Assembly: GCA_903840165.1 (NCBI GenBank)
Contig: CAIMEY010000055.1
Location: 1 to 64,000 of the forward strand
Reading direction: 5' to 3'
DNA: 64,000 bases
DNA from: an uncultured Myxococcales bacterium
GTDB taxonomy: Bacteria > Myxococcota_A > UBA9042
Of this stretch, positions 1 through 8,946 are shown piece after piece. A model generated the notes under the pieces. It did not search any database. It was not told the DNA's origin and worked only from the letters and a program-made list of their open reading frames with translations. Made by a program: the position numbers and the translations under genes. Numbering within the stretch: position 1 is the first letter of the stretch; every line of letters starts with the position of its first letter.

Positions 1-633
1 CCAATCCGTCTGGCGTTGCGGATGCCTGCAAAGCGGCCTCGGGCCCATGCAGCGGCAAAGCTGACGGCGCTTGGTGCAGCGGCAGCGATCTGCTGCAGTG
101 CAAGGGCGGATCCGTTTCGTCTTCGCAGAGTTGCCCCAATGGCTGCCAGTCCAATCCGTCTGGCGTTGCGGATGCCTGCAAAGCGGCCTCGGGCCCATGC
201 AGCGGCAAAGCTGACGGCGCTTGGTGCAGTGGCAGCGATCTGCTGCAGTGCAAGGGCGGATCCGTTTCGTCTTCGCAGAGTTGCCCCAATGGCTGCCAGT
301 CCAATTCCGCTGGCGTGGCGGATGCTTGCAAAGCGGCCTCAGGCCCATGTAGTGGCAAGACCGACGGCACTTGGTGCAGTGGCAGCGATCTGCTGCAGTG
401 CAAAGGCGGATCCGTTTCTTCTTCGCAGAGTTGCCCCAATGGCTGCCAGTCCAATTCGGCTGGCGTGGCGGATGCTTGCAAAGCGGCCTCAGGCCCATGT
501 AGTGGCAAGACCGACGGCGCTTGGTGCAGTGGCAGCGATCTGCTGCAGTGCAAAGGCGGATCCGTTTCGTCTTCGCAGAGTTGCCCCAATGGCTGCCAGT
601 CCAATTCAGCCGGCGTGGCGGATGCTTGCAAGG
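1..633 (+). repeat. Tandem 150-bp coding repeats, four full copies
   Basis: Four copies begin at 1, 151, 301 and 451, and a fifth is recognisable from 601 to about 633. Each copy is exactly 150 bp, i.e. 50 codons, and encodes six cysteines. Copies 1 and 2 share one set of silent differences and copies 3 and 4 another, which suggests a recent duplication of pairs. The array may continue to the left of the window. Confidence 0.95.
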
Positions 634-2402
634 CCGGGAGCAATCCGCAACCCACTGGATTTTGTGCAGGAAAGGCCGATGGCGACTACTGCGACAGCCA
701 GACGCTGACCACCTGCAAAGGCCAAGCGGTGGGCGCCACCAACGTCTGTAAGGCCGGCTGCCAAGTCAACCCGCCCGGCCAATCCGACGCATGTAAGGCA
801 GAAGGCCCTACGCCCACTGGTGTTTGTGCCGGCAAGGCCGATGGCAACTGGTGCAACGGCAACGCCCTGGTCACGTGTAGCGCTGGCTGGGTGCAAGGAT
901 CCCAAGGCTGCGCGCTGGGTTGCAGCGGTGGCGGTAGCGCTGGCTCGGACAAGTGCAAGACTGATTTGACGCCCACACCCGGCAAGGACTTCTGCAATGG
1001 CAAGTCCAATGGCGCATGGTGTAACGGCAATTCGCTGGTCACCTGCAATGGTGGCCTTTCCGCGGCCGGCCTGAGCTGTGGCGGCGGTTGCCAGAGCAAT
1101 CCACCAGGGGTGCCCGATGTCTGCCTTTCAGCATCGAATGCGGGCAGTTGCAAGGACCAGCCCGACGGACAGTGGTGCCAGGGCAACGCGGTCATCAAAT
1201 GCGCCGGCGGTAGCGTCGCCTCTGCCATGGATTGTGCTAATGGTTGCGCGGCATTGGGAGGCAAAGGTCAGGCCTCGTGCAACTGGAAGAAGGCTGGGTT
1301 TTGCGCCGCTAAGTCCGATGGCGCCTGGTGTGACGGTGGCCTGCTGACGACGTGTGCCGGCGGGGCCGTGGCCAATGTCTTCGCGTGTCCCACCGGATGT
1401 CAGCAAAATTCCGCCGGAATTGCCGATGCCTGCAAGTCTGACCTGCCAGCCAGCGGTGGTGGCGGCGGTGCCCTGCAAGTGAGCAGCAGCAACGGCTGCG
1501 CCCAGTTCTCCGGTTCGGTCAACTTATGGAGCGGTAAAGACTTACCCGCCTATGACCAAAAAGCGTACGCGGACGGACTAGGCACCTGCCCCGGACTGTC
1601 CATCCACTCTTCGGGCTGCACGATTACGTCATTGTCCATGCTTCACGCATACTTGGGGCTTGATCGCAGTGTCGGCGGCAAGTCCGACCATACGCCGCCG
1701 TTTGAGAACCAGTGGCGCACCGAGCACAGCGGCTATGGCCAAACGACGTATGACGGCAAGACCGGGAATTGTCTGGTGATTTGGGGTAAGGAACCTTCGG
1801 GCTTGCTCGGGTCACCGCACCACAATGACGCCTCAGGCTGCCTTTCGCCGAGCGCGGCCCAGACCATCGCTACGAGCCTGAACGCGGGCATGCCCGTCGT
1901 CGCCGGTGTTCATTGGGGCAAGGGAGGTCAAGGTGAGGATTGGCATTGGGTTTTGCTGATCGGAGCCGATGCCAACGGTCCGATTTTAAACGATCCATGG
2001 GGCGGCAAGGCCGGCGTCCACCTTTCCCAAGGCGCTCTAGGTAGTTACACGATCGACACGTTCTACACGTTCTTCTTTGCGCCCGGCGGTGGCAATAATG
2101 ACCTGCAGCAAGCGCCTCCCAGCGACAAAGGTGACCCGTTGCCCGCCGATCAACTGCCGAACTCCTTGCAATGGTTGACAGATGACGGCAAGCTTGCCAG
2201 CCAAACCGACCCCAACTCGGCCGATGTGTCTCTGAGTCAGGACGGCTTCTCGCTGGGCGACGCCGGCGCCAGCATCACGGCCAAGCCAGCAGCCTCCGGC
2301 TGTAGCGCCCAGTCAAGTCCCGGTAAAAGCGGAGGAATCTGGGTATTGTGCGCGCTGATGTTCGCTGTGTTCTCGGCTCGGCGTCGACGCGCCAATCGCT
2401 AG
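3..2402 (+). CDS. Exported Cys-rich repeat protein with C39-like peptidase domain and MYXO-CTERM-like tail (5' partial)
   Basis: The reading frame is open to the window edge, so the start and any signal peptide lie outside. About nine repeats of 50-55 residues follow one another, each with six Cys and a core like GxWCxGxxLxxC; the first four are almost identical, the later ones diverged. From about 1490 a papain-like C39-type domain follows: Cys in SSGCTITSLSM, His in DWHWVLLIG and Asp in NDPWGG are the likely catalytic triad. The C-terminus has a Cys, Gly-Gly, a hydrophobic segment and RRRR, resembling the MYXO-CTERM surface-sorting tail. I infer a cell-surface peptidase or peptidase-like protein with a disulfide-rich stalk. 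Substrate unknown. The peptidase call is good; the sorting signal is likely but not certain. Confidence 0.8.
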   Translation, partial: NPSGVADACKAASGPCSGKADGAWCSGSDLLQCKGGSVSSSQSCPNGCQSNPSGVADACKAASGPCSGKADGAWCSGSDLLQCKGGSVSSSQSCPNGCQSNSAGVADACKAASGPCSGKTDGTWCSGSDLLQCKGGSVSSSQSCPNGCQSNSAGVADACKAASGPCSGKTDGAWCSGSDLLQCKGGSVSSSQSCPNGCQSNSAGVADACKAGSNPQPTGFCAGKADGDYCDSQTLTTCKGQAVGATNVCKAGCQVNPPGQSDACKAEGPTPTGVCAGKADGNWCNGNALVTCSAGWVQGSQGCALGCSGGGSAGSDKCKTDLTPTPGKDFCNGKSNGAWCNGNSLVTCNGGLSAAGLSCGGGCQSNPPGVPDVCLSASNAGSCKDQPDGQWCQGNAVIKCAGGSVASAMDCANGCAALGGKGQASCNWKKAGFCAAKSDGAWCDGGLLTTCAGGAVANVFACPTGCQQNSAGIADACKSDLPASGGGGGALQVSSSNGCAQFSGSVNLWSGKDLPAYDQKAYADGLGTCPGLSIHSSGCTITSLSMLHAYLGLDRSVGGKSDHTPPFENQWRTEHSGYGQTTYDGKTGNCLVIWGKEPSGLLGSPHHNDASGCLSPSAAQTIATSLNAGMPVVAGVHWGKGGQGEDWHWVLLIGADANGPILNDPWGGKAGVHLSQGALGSYTIDTFYTFFFAPGGGNNDLQQAPPSDKGDPLPADQLPNSLQWLTDDGKLASQTDPNSADVSLSQDGFSLGDAGASITAKPAASGCSAQSSPGKSGGIWVLCALMFAVFSARRRRANR

Positions 2403-2466
2403 CAGAACTGCTCGCCCTGCACTTTATCCGGCTAGCCCAGATAATCTGGCAGGGAATGCCAAGAAA

Positions 2467-3243
2467 CTACAGGGAATTGCTGTAGATTCGCCAAACATTG
2501 CCTTCCTTGCGCAGGGTCACGGGTGCCGGATTATCGCGTGCCTTGCTGAGCAAGAACACCTTGACTTCTTTCGAGTTTGCGTCAATCGCGCCCGGATCGC
2601 GACGGGTCACCTTGATCGTAAACGGTTGCTCGGTCATCACGTACGAACTGGCCCGCTGGCGGAAGAAACGCCATTGGTAGTTGCGCAGTTGCGTCGTGGC
2701 GATGTCGTTGTCGTGGTTGCCCTCGACATTGAGGCGGGCGTAGCAGGAAAAGCCCGCAGTTTCATCCATTTCCAACGCGCACTTGAATGCCTCGCGCAGA
2801 ATTCCGTCGGGCGTGCCGGGCGCGAAGTCCTTGATCAAACCCAAGCGGCTTGCGTTGGCAGTGTTGCTGGATTCAGCATGTGTTTCATGCGTTTGGGTCT
2901 TGTCGCCGCCTTTGTCGCCGCCTTTGCCCGCGTCGGGCTTGTCGGCCGCGGACTTGTCCCCTGTAGGGGGCTTGTCGCCAGCGGACTTGTCGCCAGCGGA
3001 CTTGTCGCCGGTGCCCCGGTCGCCAGCGCTCTTGGCCTCGGCACCGCTGGCCCCTTGGCCACAGTCGCATTTACATTCGCATTTAGGGCATTCCAGGGCT
3101 GCCTTGGTGCCCTTGGCTTGGGCACTGGAGACGCCGATGCCAAACGCAAAACCTGCCAAGCCGGCGGTGACTGCGACCATCAGCAGGGCCGTTCTCTGGC
3201 CGCCGAAGGCAGCTGAATTGATTAGCGATCGCAAATTCATCAT
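2467..3243 (-). CDS. Exported protein with Cys cluster and Asp/Lys-rich repeat linker, function unknown
   Basis: With the start at the Met-Met pair the product has 258 residues. It begins with a signal peptide (hydrophobic stretch ending near SSAQA), directly followed by a cluster of five Cys in ten residues (CPKCECKCDC). Then comes a low-complexity SAGDK/GDK linker of about 70 residues, and a C-terminal domain of about 130 residues with two more Cys and alternating strands, which I do not recognise. The start is uncertain: another Met lies 14 codons upstream and neither has a clear Shine-Dalgarno site. The Cys cluster could bind a metal or be oxidised in the periplasm. The gene is divergent from the FG-GAP gene to its right. 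Confidence 0.65.
   Translation of the reverse strand: MMNLRSLINSAAFGGQRTALLMVAVTAGLAGFAFGIGVSSAQAKGTKAALECPKCECKCDCGQGASGAEAKSAGDRGTGDKSAGDKSAGDKPPTGDKSAADKPDAGKGGDKGGDKTQTHETHAESSNTANASRLGLIKDFAPGTPDGILREAFKCALEMDETAGFSCYARLNVEGNHDNDIATTQLRNYQWRFFRQRASSYVMTEQPFTIKVTRRDPGAIDANSKEVKVFLLSKARDNPAPVTLRKEGNVWRIYSNSL
2937..3016 (-). repeat. Short in-frame repeats encoding GDKSA units
   Basis: Near-identical 15-bp units (cttgtcgccagcgga on the plus strand) stand in tandem and encode the GDKSA/SAGDK linker of the exported protein. Slippage would add or remove whole five-residue units without a frameshift. Confidence 0.8.
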
Positions 3244-3606
3244 GGGGTGCCTGGGCTCGCTCAAAGGAGCTGTTGATGCAGTCATGCTACAGCAAGCATC
3301 GAACCTCGCCAATTGGCGCCAAACATCCTGGATTTGCGAAGGTCGTTGCCTTTGCCCAGGCCAAATCATGACCTTGGCACCTGTTTGACGCTATTTGCTT
3401 GACCTATCGCCGCAGTTGCCGACAATGTAGTTCAGCAGCCGAGGACCTTGACCGCCATGTTCTTGCTAATTTTCCGGAACCTAGGACGGCTTACCCCACG
3501 ATTGTGTCGCGCTGGCGGACAAGCGGGCGGTGGCGTAATCGCGGCAGGGACCCGGAATCGGCGAGGCTGCCCGCCCATTGTGGCGACCCATTTGGGTAAA
3601 TGTGCA
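3244..3606. promoter_or_regulatory. Divergent intergenic region with weak sigma70-like promoter
   Basis: This gap separates two divergent genes and must hold promoters for both. On the plus strand TTGACC at 3399-3404 and GACAAT at 3421-3426 (16-nt spacing, 4 of 6 matches in the -10) form a weak candidate for the FG-GAP gene. I see no clear operator. The plus-strand frame is open from 3448 but upstream of 3607 it lacks a signal peptide and looks non-coding. Confidence 0.3.
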
Positions 3607-6600
3607 ATGAATCCAAGTTTTTCCGTGCTAGGTATTTTCGCTGTCCTTGCGCTTGCCGGGACCACGCCCTCTTGCAGTCAAACCGCAACGACGGGTACGG
3701 CTGTTAATGATCCTCTGAGTTCCGCGGACTTGCAGATAACCATCACTTCGCCGACCACGGCCTATGTTTGCGGCAATTCCGTTGTGCTCTCAGGCGCGAT
3801 CGCCCTGACCGGAACGAAGGTAGCTGTCAGTAAGGTCAAAGTTTCATTGACTTCGCCGGCGTCGAGCCAGGTTGTCAGCTGCGCCGTCAGCGGCAAGACC
3901 TACACGTGTCCGGCTGTTGACACCACGGTGCTCGACGCTAAGAACAAGCCATTATTCAAGGACAATTCTTCAGCGCCTATCACCGTAACGGCGACCTTGG
4001 CGGCTCAAGTTTCGGGCGGCATCGACCTGACGGCTTCGGCCTCGCCGAACTTCCAGGTCGACAACCTTGCGCCCGTCATCAAGCTGAGCAGTCCGGTGGA
4101 AGGCGATGTGGCTATTGGACAATTTGACATCGTCGGCACGGCTTCGGAGAAGGCCTGGGGCACAATCTCGACCACCGTTGGCGTGACCGGCCAAACGCCC
4201 GACGAACTGATGGTGCAGGCAAAGACCGACCCGGCGCCGCATCCGCTGATCGCCAAGGCCGGCAGCTTCAAGGCGACTTTTCGGCCCAAGGATCAGGCTA
4301 CCCATCCGTATACTTTGACGATTCACGCTCAGGACCAGTGCGGCAATGCGGCCGACACGGTAGTTCACGTCAACCTGCTGCGGCCCCCGACCTTTCAGGG
4401 CGATACTTGGACGAAATCTCGACAGTTATACGACAAGATGCCGGACGACGCGCCCACCGACATGGTGACGGTGGACCTGGACGGTGACGGCATCTTGGAC
4501 GCCGTTGTCGGCACGGCCACTGGGCTCGTTGTCCGTCAAGGCCAGGATACGACAGTCAATCCGGCCACTGGGGTTTTTCTGCCGCGCTTTGATGTGCCGC
4601 CGGCCCTCGATCCGGGCAAGGCCGCAGATGTGAACTGGAAATACAAGCGTTTCAGCGGTATCAAGGTGGCGCGGCTGCTGCTCACCAACCTCGATGGGCC
4701 TGTTGGCGCTGCCCGTGACGATGTTTTGGCTGTAGGCATGGATAACAATAGCAAACCGGTCGCTTGGGGGCTACTCAACATCTCCCTGCCCGGTGCGTCC
4801 GGTGCGGCCGGGACGCCGCGGCTGGTCCATGCCGATACGTCCGCGCTGCCGGACGACCCGCTGAGCTTGGCCTTGGTCGACCTCAACGGCGATGGGCGAG
4901 AGGACATGGTCGTCGGCGCCAAGACTGAAGACCGCGGTTTGACTACAGAAATCATCAATCTTGCGCCCGTTTGTTCGTGCGGAACCCTGAGCGCCCCCTG
5001 TGCGGCGGATTTCTATGCCCAATGCGAAGCGGCAGCGACGACAACCACCTTCAAAGCCTCCGTTTTCCCGACCAGCGCCAGCGGCCTCCACTCCATTGTG
5101 CAAAAGGGCGTCACGGGCATCACTTCCATTGCGGTGGGCGATTTCTTTGTCGACGGCGCGAACGTTCCGGACATCTGCGTCGGTGAAAAGGACCGGCCCC
5201 GCGTCTCCTGCTACCGCAACTACAACAAAGATGGGTCCTTGGAACAGCCCCAAGACTCCTATGATATCCCAGACATTGGCGCTGCCGACAGCCATTTCGT
5301 CCTAGCGGCCAACTGGTCGACCTTGCCCTCGAGCGCCCCCGATGGCACCGACCTGCTGGTATCCACGCACAAAGGCTTGCTGCGTTGGCTGCGAAATGAC
5401 AACAAAAGTGGCACCTTTACCTTTGACCCCAAGACGGACATGCAGGTGGTCGGTCTAGACGTGAGCGACGCGGTGGTCATCAATCACGGTCCCGCGCTTG
5501 CTCAGGACACGGGAAAGAAACCAGCGCCTTACCTGTACCTGTCCACCAGTGGGCGCGTCGTCACGCAGATGCCGCTGTATGCCACCGTGGACCTAAGCTG
5601 GGCGGCGCAATGCTTTCGCTCCTGGGTCATGGGCGATGGCGCCTTGAGGCTGCAGACTGGAAATTTCGATAATGATAGTAATGGGCTAGATGATATCGCT
5701 GTGCTGCAGGGGGTGGGAGGCGGCATTGCCGTGGTGCCCGGGCTGGCTGGGCAGGACTTTGTGGCACCGCAGGTGCGTCAGGTTTGTTCATCCCTTGATT
5801 CAGGCTTTTGGGGACCTAATGAAATTGCTGCGGTTGTGAGCGCTGACTTGACCAAGGATGCGACGCCAGCGCCCGAACTCCTGATCATCGGCAAGACGAG
5901 CCTTTCGCTGCAGCCGGGCCTCTCCGGGGCGTGCAAGGATCCATCGCCGCCTTTTGCTTTGCATTACAAGCCAGTATGGACCATGGCTGTGTTCATGAAC
6001 ACCGGCAAGCACTGGGATACGGCCCCGCGCATTGGTGAGTTTGCGCCTTACTACTGGACCGGTTCCGGTGATAGCCAACAGCCGAATAAAAAGGCAGGTG
6101 TTTCAACGGATTGTCCGGATTCGCCCAAGCCACTGGGCGATGTGACCGGGGCGGCCGTAGGTGACGTGGATGGCAATGGAATTATTGACTTAGTGGTGTC
6201 GCGCGATGTGCAGTACTCCGTGGGTGTGACCGCCGCTTCCTCGGCCAAGTGTCCGCCGTGCACTTGGGACGAACGCAATGAATATGACCCGTTCTTTGGC
6301 GTGGATGGCCCCGATTCAGGTGAGCCGCCCACGGCCTGCTGTAAGAACTTCGACACGACGTCGGACAAGTCAAAGGCCAATCCACTCAAGGGGTACGGCG
6401 GCGGTGCGGCTTTCGATCGCGCCTCAGTGCTGTCCTACCTCAACAGCGACGTCAAGAAGCCATTTGGTTTAGATGTAACTGATATTGTTTCGCAATTGCC
6501 GGGCCTTCAGCCGCCCAAGGTGATCGATGCCACCTACGCGACCGCGGGTGGTTCCCAACCGATCGGCATTGCCTTGGCAGATTTCAACAATGACAAGCAC

Positions 6601-7389
6601 TTGGATGCGGCAACAGCGATGAAGGCCATGGGCTCCATCAACGACCAAAAGGGCGCCTATATGCATGATCGCACGCGTATTTTGCAGGGCGACGGCAAGG
6701 GCGCATTCAAAGCCGTGGACCTTAAGGGCCTGGTGATCAAGGACGACCCGGTTTCGGGCATGCCCCTGTCGCCCCAAAGTGTGACGTACATGTACGTTGA
6801 CCAGAATCCTGTGCAAATTGAGGCACAACCCTTCTGCCCAGGCGACGTGTTGCCGACCCTGTTCACCCTCAACCGCGGCAAACCTACCAACACCTACTCG
6901 GTGATTCAGAACGTCAGCAGCGGCATTAATATCGCCGTAAAGCCGGAAATTCATGCTCATATTGCCGACAGCGACGTCGCGGCGATGGCCCTGCGCCAGG
7001 TCGATGGCAAGAACTGCATGGACATGCTTGTGGCGGTGTCGACCTCCATTGGCTGGCTGGCGGGTCTGGGCACGAGCAGCGCACAATTCTTTGAAAGTAA
7101 AGTGAATCTGGTGGAAGGCGTGGCCAACAACTTCGTCGATGTCGAACTCATGGACGTCAACAAGGACGGCAGCGCGGACTTGGTTCTGCTCGACAGCAAG
7201 GCCTCATCGGTGGACATCTACTTGGGCGACGGCACCGGCAAATTCGTTTACTATCCAGGGGCTTTGATAGTCGAGGAGGGAGCGCGCAAGATCCTGCCCG
7301 TGGACGTCGACCTCGATGGCTGCACCGACCTGTTGATTCAGTCGCAGTTTTGCACGACCCTGCTGCGCAGCACGGCCTGCGATTCTTGA
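3607..7389 (+). CDS. Exported FG-GAP/VCBS repeat protein
   Basis: The 1260-residue product starts with a hydrophobic signal and a Cys at about residue 23 (TTPSCSQ), a poor lipobox, so it may be a lipoprotein. Residues of about 40-270 form Ig-like beta domains. The rest contains at least seven FG-GAP/VCBS-type calcium loops such as DLDGDGILD, DLNGDGRED, DVDGNGIID and DVNKDGSAD, which usually build a beta-propeller. Many paired Cys suggest an extracytoplasmic location. An upstream Met at 3448 is in frame but would bury the signal peptide. Such proteins are common in Myxococcota; adhesion or surface binding is a family guess only. The gene stands alone on the plus strand. Confidence 0.85.
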   Translation: MNPSFSVLGIFAVLALAGTTPSCSQTATTGTAVNDPLSSADLQITITSPTTAYVCGNSVVLSGAIALTGTKVAVSKVKVSLTSPASSQVVSCAVSGKTYTCPAVDTTVLDAKNKPLFKDNSSAPITVTATLAAQVSGGIDLTASASPNFQVDNLAPVIKLSSPVEGDVAIGQFDIVGTASEKAWGTISTTVGVTGQTPDELMVQAKTDPAPHPLIAKAGSFKATFRPKDQATHPYTLTIHAQDQCGNAADTVVHVNLLRPPTFQGDTWTKSRQLYDKMPDDAPTDMVTVDLDGDGILDAVVGTATGLVVRQGQDTTVNPATGVFLPRFDVPPALDPGKAADVNWKYKRFSGIKVARLLLTNLDGPVGAARDDVLAVGMDNNSKPVAWGLLNISLPGASGAAGTPRLVHADTSALPDDPLSLALVDLNGDGREDMVVGAKTEDRGLTTEIINLAPVCSCGTLSAPCAADFYAQCEAAATTTTFKASVFPTSASGLHSIVQKGVTGITSIAVGDFFVDGANVPDICVGEKDRPRVSCYRNYNKDGSLEQPQDSYDIPDIGAADSHFVLAANWSTLPSSAPDGTDLLVSTHKGLLRWLRNDNKSGTFTFDPKTDMQVVGLDVSDAVVINHGPALAQDTGKKPAPYLYLSTSGRVVTQMPLYATVDLSWAAQCFRSWVMGDGALRLQTGNFDNDSNGLDDIAVLQGVGGGIAVVPGLAGQDFVAPQVRQVCSSLDSGFWGPNEIAAVVSADLTKDATPAPELLIIGKTSLSLQPGLSGACKDPSPPFALHYKPVWTMAVFMNTGKHWDTAPRIGEFAPYYWTGSGDSQQPNKKAGVSTDCPDSPKPLGDVTGAAVGDVDGNGIIDLVVSRDVQYSVGVTAASSAKCPPCTWDERNEYDPFFGVDGPDSGEPPTACCKNFDTTSDKSKANPLKGYGGGAAFDRASVLSYLNSDVKKPFGLDVTDIVSQLPGLQPPKVIDATYATAGGSQPIGIALADFNNDKHLDAATAMKAMGSINDQKGAYMHDRTRILQGDGKGAFKAVDLKGLVIKDDPVSGMPLSPQSVTYMYVDQNPVQIEAQPFCPGDVLPTLFTLNRGKPTNTYSVIQNVSSGINIAVKPEIHAHIADSDVAAMALRQVDGKNCMDMLVAVSTSIGWLAGLGTSSAQFFESKVNLVEGVANNFVDVELMDVNKDGSADLVLLDSKASSVDIYLGDGTGKFVYYPGALIVEEGARKILPVDVDLDGCTDLLIQSQFCTTLLRSTACDS

Positions 7390-7427
7390 TAATTCCTTAA
7401 AAATACAAGCTAAATAGCAGATCGCTT

Positions 7428-8477
7428 CTAGGCCTGAGGGCGATTGCGTCGGGCGTAAAATCCGTCGACCACGGCCTGGTCTACGACCACGCGCACCACG
7501 TGTTCCTGGCTGACGTAGACCTGCCCCGCAGCCAAGCCCTTGACCTTGCGCACATATTTCCCCAGGGTCCACGTCACGTCGACGGCTTCGCCCTTGGGCA
7601 GGCCGGACAAGTGCGCCACTAGGGCCGCCGCAGCTAGCAACTCCGCCATTGGCAAAGGTTCTTCGGGCTGCATTCGCAGGGCCCCATGGGCACCGGTGTG
7701 GTCCCGCACGTGCAACCACACGTCACGACCACGCAGCAGACGTGTCACAAGTGCGTCATTGCCCTGCGCTTTTCGCCCTATGAGCAGGATTCGATCGCTC
7801 GAGGTCGTGAAAACTTCAACACCTTTCGGCAGTTCTCCGCGTGTCTGACGAGATAGCTTTTGCTCGGCGACGGTCGGCGGCGCTACCCGGTCCGATGTCG
7901 GTAAACCCACTGCGTGAACAGACTTTTTCCAGTCTTGGACCTGCCGCCACAGGGGCGTCGCGCTCGGCGCTTGGCCGCCCGCAATCGTCGCCAAATCGAG
8001 TTGCTCGGCGGATTGGAGCAGCGCACTAGCGCCAAGCTGCAACTGCTTGAGCTTGCCAAGACGATCTTCTGCTTTTTCAAGGCGTTGTTGGATGATTCGC
8101 GCACCCAAGGCCAGACCTTTGGCACGGCGAAACAACCGATCGACATTTTGCTGCGGCGACAGATCGCGCTGGAGCACGACCTTGATTTTGCGTTCCGGTT
8201 CCCAGGGATAGGACAGCTCGACTTCGCTGCACCCACGCGGCACTCGTGCTAGTTGCACCTTGACCACTTCGCCCATCTCGCGCAGCAGGGGCGCCTGTTC
8301 GGCTTGGCTCAGATCGTGACGTAGAGCTTGAATAAGTCTTTGTAACTTCTTACTTTCATGGCGTAGCGCTTGGTTCGCTACGCGCATTTCGGCCTGCAGT
8401 TGAAGGACCAACGCGGCCGCCGCGGTTTTGCTTCGCCCGGGCAGTTCCCCGGCACCGGGTTCAGGGCGCGTCGACAC
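7428..8477 (-). CDS. NFACT RNA-binding (RqcH/FbpA C-terminal type) protein without the NFACT-N domain
   Basis: Start GTG at 8477 lies inside the end of moaC and has a strong Shine-Dalgarno (GGGAG, 6-7 nt), giving 349 residues. The N-terminal two thirds are coiled coil, as in the middle of RqcH/FbpA. The C-terminal 130 residues match NFACT-R (DUF814): DVWLHVRDHTGAHG and KYVRKVKGLAAGQVYVS. In full-length RqcH this domain binds the stalled 50S subunit and tRNA in ribosome quality control. The roughly 200-residue NFACT-N domain is absent, so the protein is a short variant (about 350 against about 570 residues). It overlaps moaC by 17 nt and is probably co-transcribed with fbp-moaC. RNA or ribosome binding is likely; the exact role is open. 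Confidence 0.85.
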   Translation of the reverse strand: MSTRPEPGAGELPGRSKTAAAALVLQLQAEMRVANQALRHESKKLQRLIQALRHDLSQAEQAPLLREMGEVVKVQLARVPRGCSEVELSYPWEPERKIKVVLQRDLSPQQNVDRLFRRAKGLALGARIIQQRLEKAEDRLGKLKQLQLGASALLQSAEQLDLATIAGGQAPSATPLWRQVQDWKKSVHAVGLPTSDRVAPPTVAEQKLSRQTRGELPKGVEVFTTSSDRILLIGRKAQGNDALVTRLLRGRDVWLHVRDHTGAHGALRMQPEEPLPMAELLAAAALVAHLSGLPKGEAVDVTWTLGKYVRKVKGLAAGQVYVSQEHVVRVVVDQAVVDGFYARRNRPQA

Positions 8478-8946
8478 GAAAATCTCCCGACTTACCACCC
8501 CACTTGCGCAGCAGGCGGATGCGAACGATTTCTGCTGTCCGATCAATGGCTTTGATCATGTCGTACAAGGTCAATGCCGCCACGCTGGCTGCGGTTAAGG
8601 CCTCCATCTCGACGCCCGTACGGTCCACCGCGTGAACTTCGGTGGTAAAGGTGATAAGCCTTTGCGTTTCATCCAGTTCAGCGGACACGTCAATGCGCGA
8701 CAATCGCAGCGGGTGGCACAGGGGAATCAAATCCGCCGTGCGTTTGGCCGCTTGAACGCCGGCAATGCGCGCCACAGCCAGGGCATCGCCTTTGGGACCC
8801 GAGTTGTCGCGAACCGCGCGAAAAGCCTCAATAGAAACAAGAACTTGAGACTGGGCAATCGCCCCGCGCTGGGTCTCGGCCTTGGCACCGACGTCGACCA
8901 TATGGGCGTCGCCATTGGCGGCCAGATGGGTGAGGGCAGAGGTCAA
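8461..8946 (-). CDS. moaC: Cyclic pyranopterin monophosphate synthase MoaC
   Basis: MoaC turns 3',8-cyclo-7,8-dihydro-GTP (from MoaA) into cyclic pyranopterin monophosphate in molybdenum cofactor synthesis. The 161 residues align end to end with the family: HMVDVGAKAETQR, KGD...ARIAGVQAAKRT, DLIPLCHPL, GVEMEALTAASVAALTLYDM with the catalytic Asp and following Lys, and GGKSGDF. The start is TTG immediately after the fbp stop, with AAGGGGG 4-5 nt upstream; it aligns with the E. coli N-terminus (LTHxxxxGxAHMVDV), so the internal ATG is not the start. No other moa gene is nearby. Confidence 0.96.
   Translation of the reverse strand: MTSALTHLAANGDAHMVDVGAKAETQRGAIAQSQVLVSIEAFRAVRDNSGPKGDALAVARIAGVQAAKRTADLIPLCHPLRLSRIDVSAELDETQRLITFTTEVHAVDRTGVEMEALTAASVAALTLYDMIKAIDRTAEIVRIRLLRKWGGKSGDFRVDAP

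Noticed and set aside
16-708. 230-codon frame +1 to the C39-type gene
   Set aside because: It is made of the repeat array read in another frame; the true frame has Cys spacing conserved through both the exact and the diverged repeats.
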